Below are positions 63,476 through 64,000 of a DNA stretch of 64,000 nt, piece by piece. How positions within the stretch are numbered: position 1 is the first letter of the stretch; every line of letters starts with the position of its first letter. The stretch is from Flavobacteriales bacterium. GTDB lineage: Bacteria > Bacteroidota > Bacteroidia > Flavobacteriales_F > PHOS-HE28. The notes beneath the pieces were generated by a model. The model was not told where the DNA came from. It saw only the letters and a program-made list of their open reading frames with translations, and did not search any database. The translations under genes were made by a program, and so were the position numbers. The stretch is taken from the NCBI GenBank assembly GCA_016703005.1, contig JADJCX010000012.1, positions 51,425-115,424 of the forward strand, read 5' to 3'.

Positions 63476-64000
63476 ATGATGAAAGCCCTCGGCATAACGC
63501 TCCTGATGTTTGTCGTGGGGCGGTCGCTTGGACAGAATCTGGTTCCAAACCCGGACTTCGAGGCGTACTCAACATGTCCAACAGCCCTTTATCAACTCGA
63601 TTCTGCGGACGGCTGGAGCCGCTCACGTGGATCACCGGATTACTTCAATGCCTGTGACACTTCAGGTGTTGTCGGTGTACCGTGGAGCGGAATGGGCTAT
63701 CAGAACTCGTTCAGTGGTTTTGGTCATGCGGGCATCATCACCTATTCGGATCCTGACATCTGTCAGCGCTGCAGAGAGTTCTTCGGTATCGAGTTGGCAG
63801 CTCCCATGCAGGCCGGACTGCCGTACTTTTTGTCGTTCCGGACAACACCAGCACTTTGGGGTACACCATGGTCCATGCGGTTTGCATCAAACGGTATCGG
63901 TTTGGCCTTCAGCACATCATTGTTGCAACAGAGCTTCTTTGGGCCGCTTACGATCGAGCCGGCACTCACCTGTTCGGTCCAGTTAGTTGACACAGCTTCT
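63476..64000 (+). CDS. Secreted surface protein, 3' end beyond the window
   Basis: ATG 63476 (or the next codon) begins MMKALGITLLMFVVGRSLGQ, a signal peptide, followed by NLVPNPDFEAYSTCPTALYQ, WSRSRGSPDYFNACDTSGV and PWSGMGYQNSFSGFGHAGII. The NLVPNPxFE opening and SPDYFNAC segment are characteristic of large Bacteroidota surface proteins, often with OmpA or T9SS domains at the C-terminus. 175 codons are visible with no stop. Confidence 0.85.
   Translation, partial: MMKALGITLLMFVVGRSLGQNLVPNPDFEAYSTCPTALYQLDSADGWSRSRGSPDYFNACDTSGVVGVPWSGMGYQNSFSGFGHAGIITYSDPDICQRCREFFGIELAAPMQAGLPYFLSFRTTPALWGTPWSMRFASNGIGLAFSTSLLQQSFFGPLTIEPALTCSVQLVDTAS

Noticed and set aside
1..64000. tRNA or rRNA genes
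   Set aside because: No cloverleaf with a conserved TTC-anticodon-arm pattern and no rRNA signature was noticed by reading. A covariance search would be needed to exclude them fully.

Overview
The window looks like chromosome of an uncultured member of the Bacteroidota, probably a GC-rich Flavobacteriales lineage such as those found in activated sludge. Supporting signs are proteins with type IX secretion (T9SS) C-terminal sorting domains, RemB/Wzi-like and PorT-like outer-membrane proteins, YtxH and Lmo0937-type stress proteins, and start codons that mostly lack a Shine-Dalgarno sequence. No rRNA, tRNA, CRISPR array, transposase or integrase was found. About twenty single-base frame breaks cut otherwise well-preserved genes, several of them in homopolymers. 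This fits uncorrected long-read indels better than decay, so broken genes are annotated here as whole loci.

Layout. 0-2.2 kb: GDP-L-fucose synthesis (gmd, fcl). 2.2-11 kb: a small membrane protein, two response regulators (one sigma-54 dependent), small secreted or membrane proteins, a YbdK-type glutamate-cysteine ligase behind two tiny membrane proteins, and an OmpR/histidine-kinase pair. 11-38 kb: an ion and osmotic homeostasis block with a universal stress protein, CaCA exchanger, NhaA, CPA-type antiporter, nitroreductase, GNAT/nitrilase fusion, APC permease, GH15 enzyme, OtsA-OtsB fusion, MscS channel, YtxH and YihY proteins, a BamA-like protein, DUF748 protein, ClC channel, NhaD and a second YbdK-type ligase. 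A 21-bp tandem repeat array lies at 27.4-27.8 kb. 38-45 kb: a CHASE3 histidine kinase, a NarL-type regulator and a TPR histidine kinase. 45-53 kb: two RemB/Wzi-like barrels around a WecA/MraY-family transferase, then small outer-membrane and secreted proteins.

53.5-64 kb is the most unusual part. Eleven copies of a GC-rich hairpin-forming repeat, all in the same orientation, separate single genes or toxin-antitoxin pairs whatever strand those genes use. The complete form is about 100 bp and some copies are shorter. The cargo is secreted or T9SS proteins, lipoproteins and two RelE/ParE modules. This resembles an integron-like cassette array, but I could not find canonical attC core boxes or an integrase. 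The covarying hairpin stems are the main evidence that the repeat is a real structured element.

Taken together, the 11-38 kb block would let the cell exchange Na+, H+, Ca2+ and Cl-, release solutes on down-shock through MscS and make trehalose on up-shock. The nearby two-component systems are plausible but unproven regulators.
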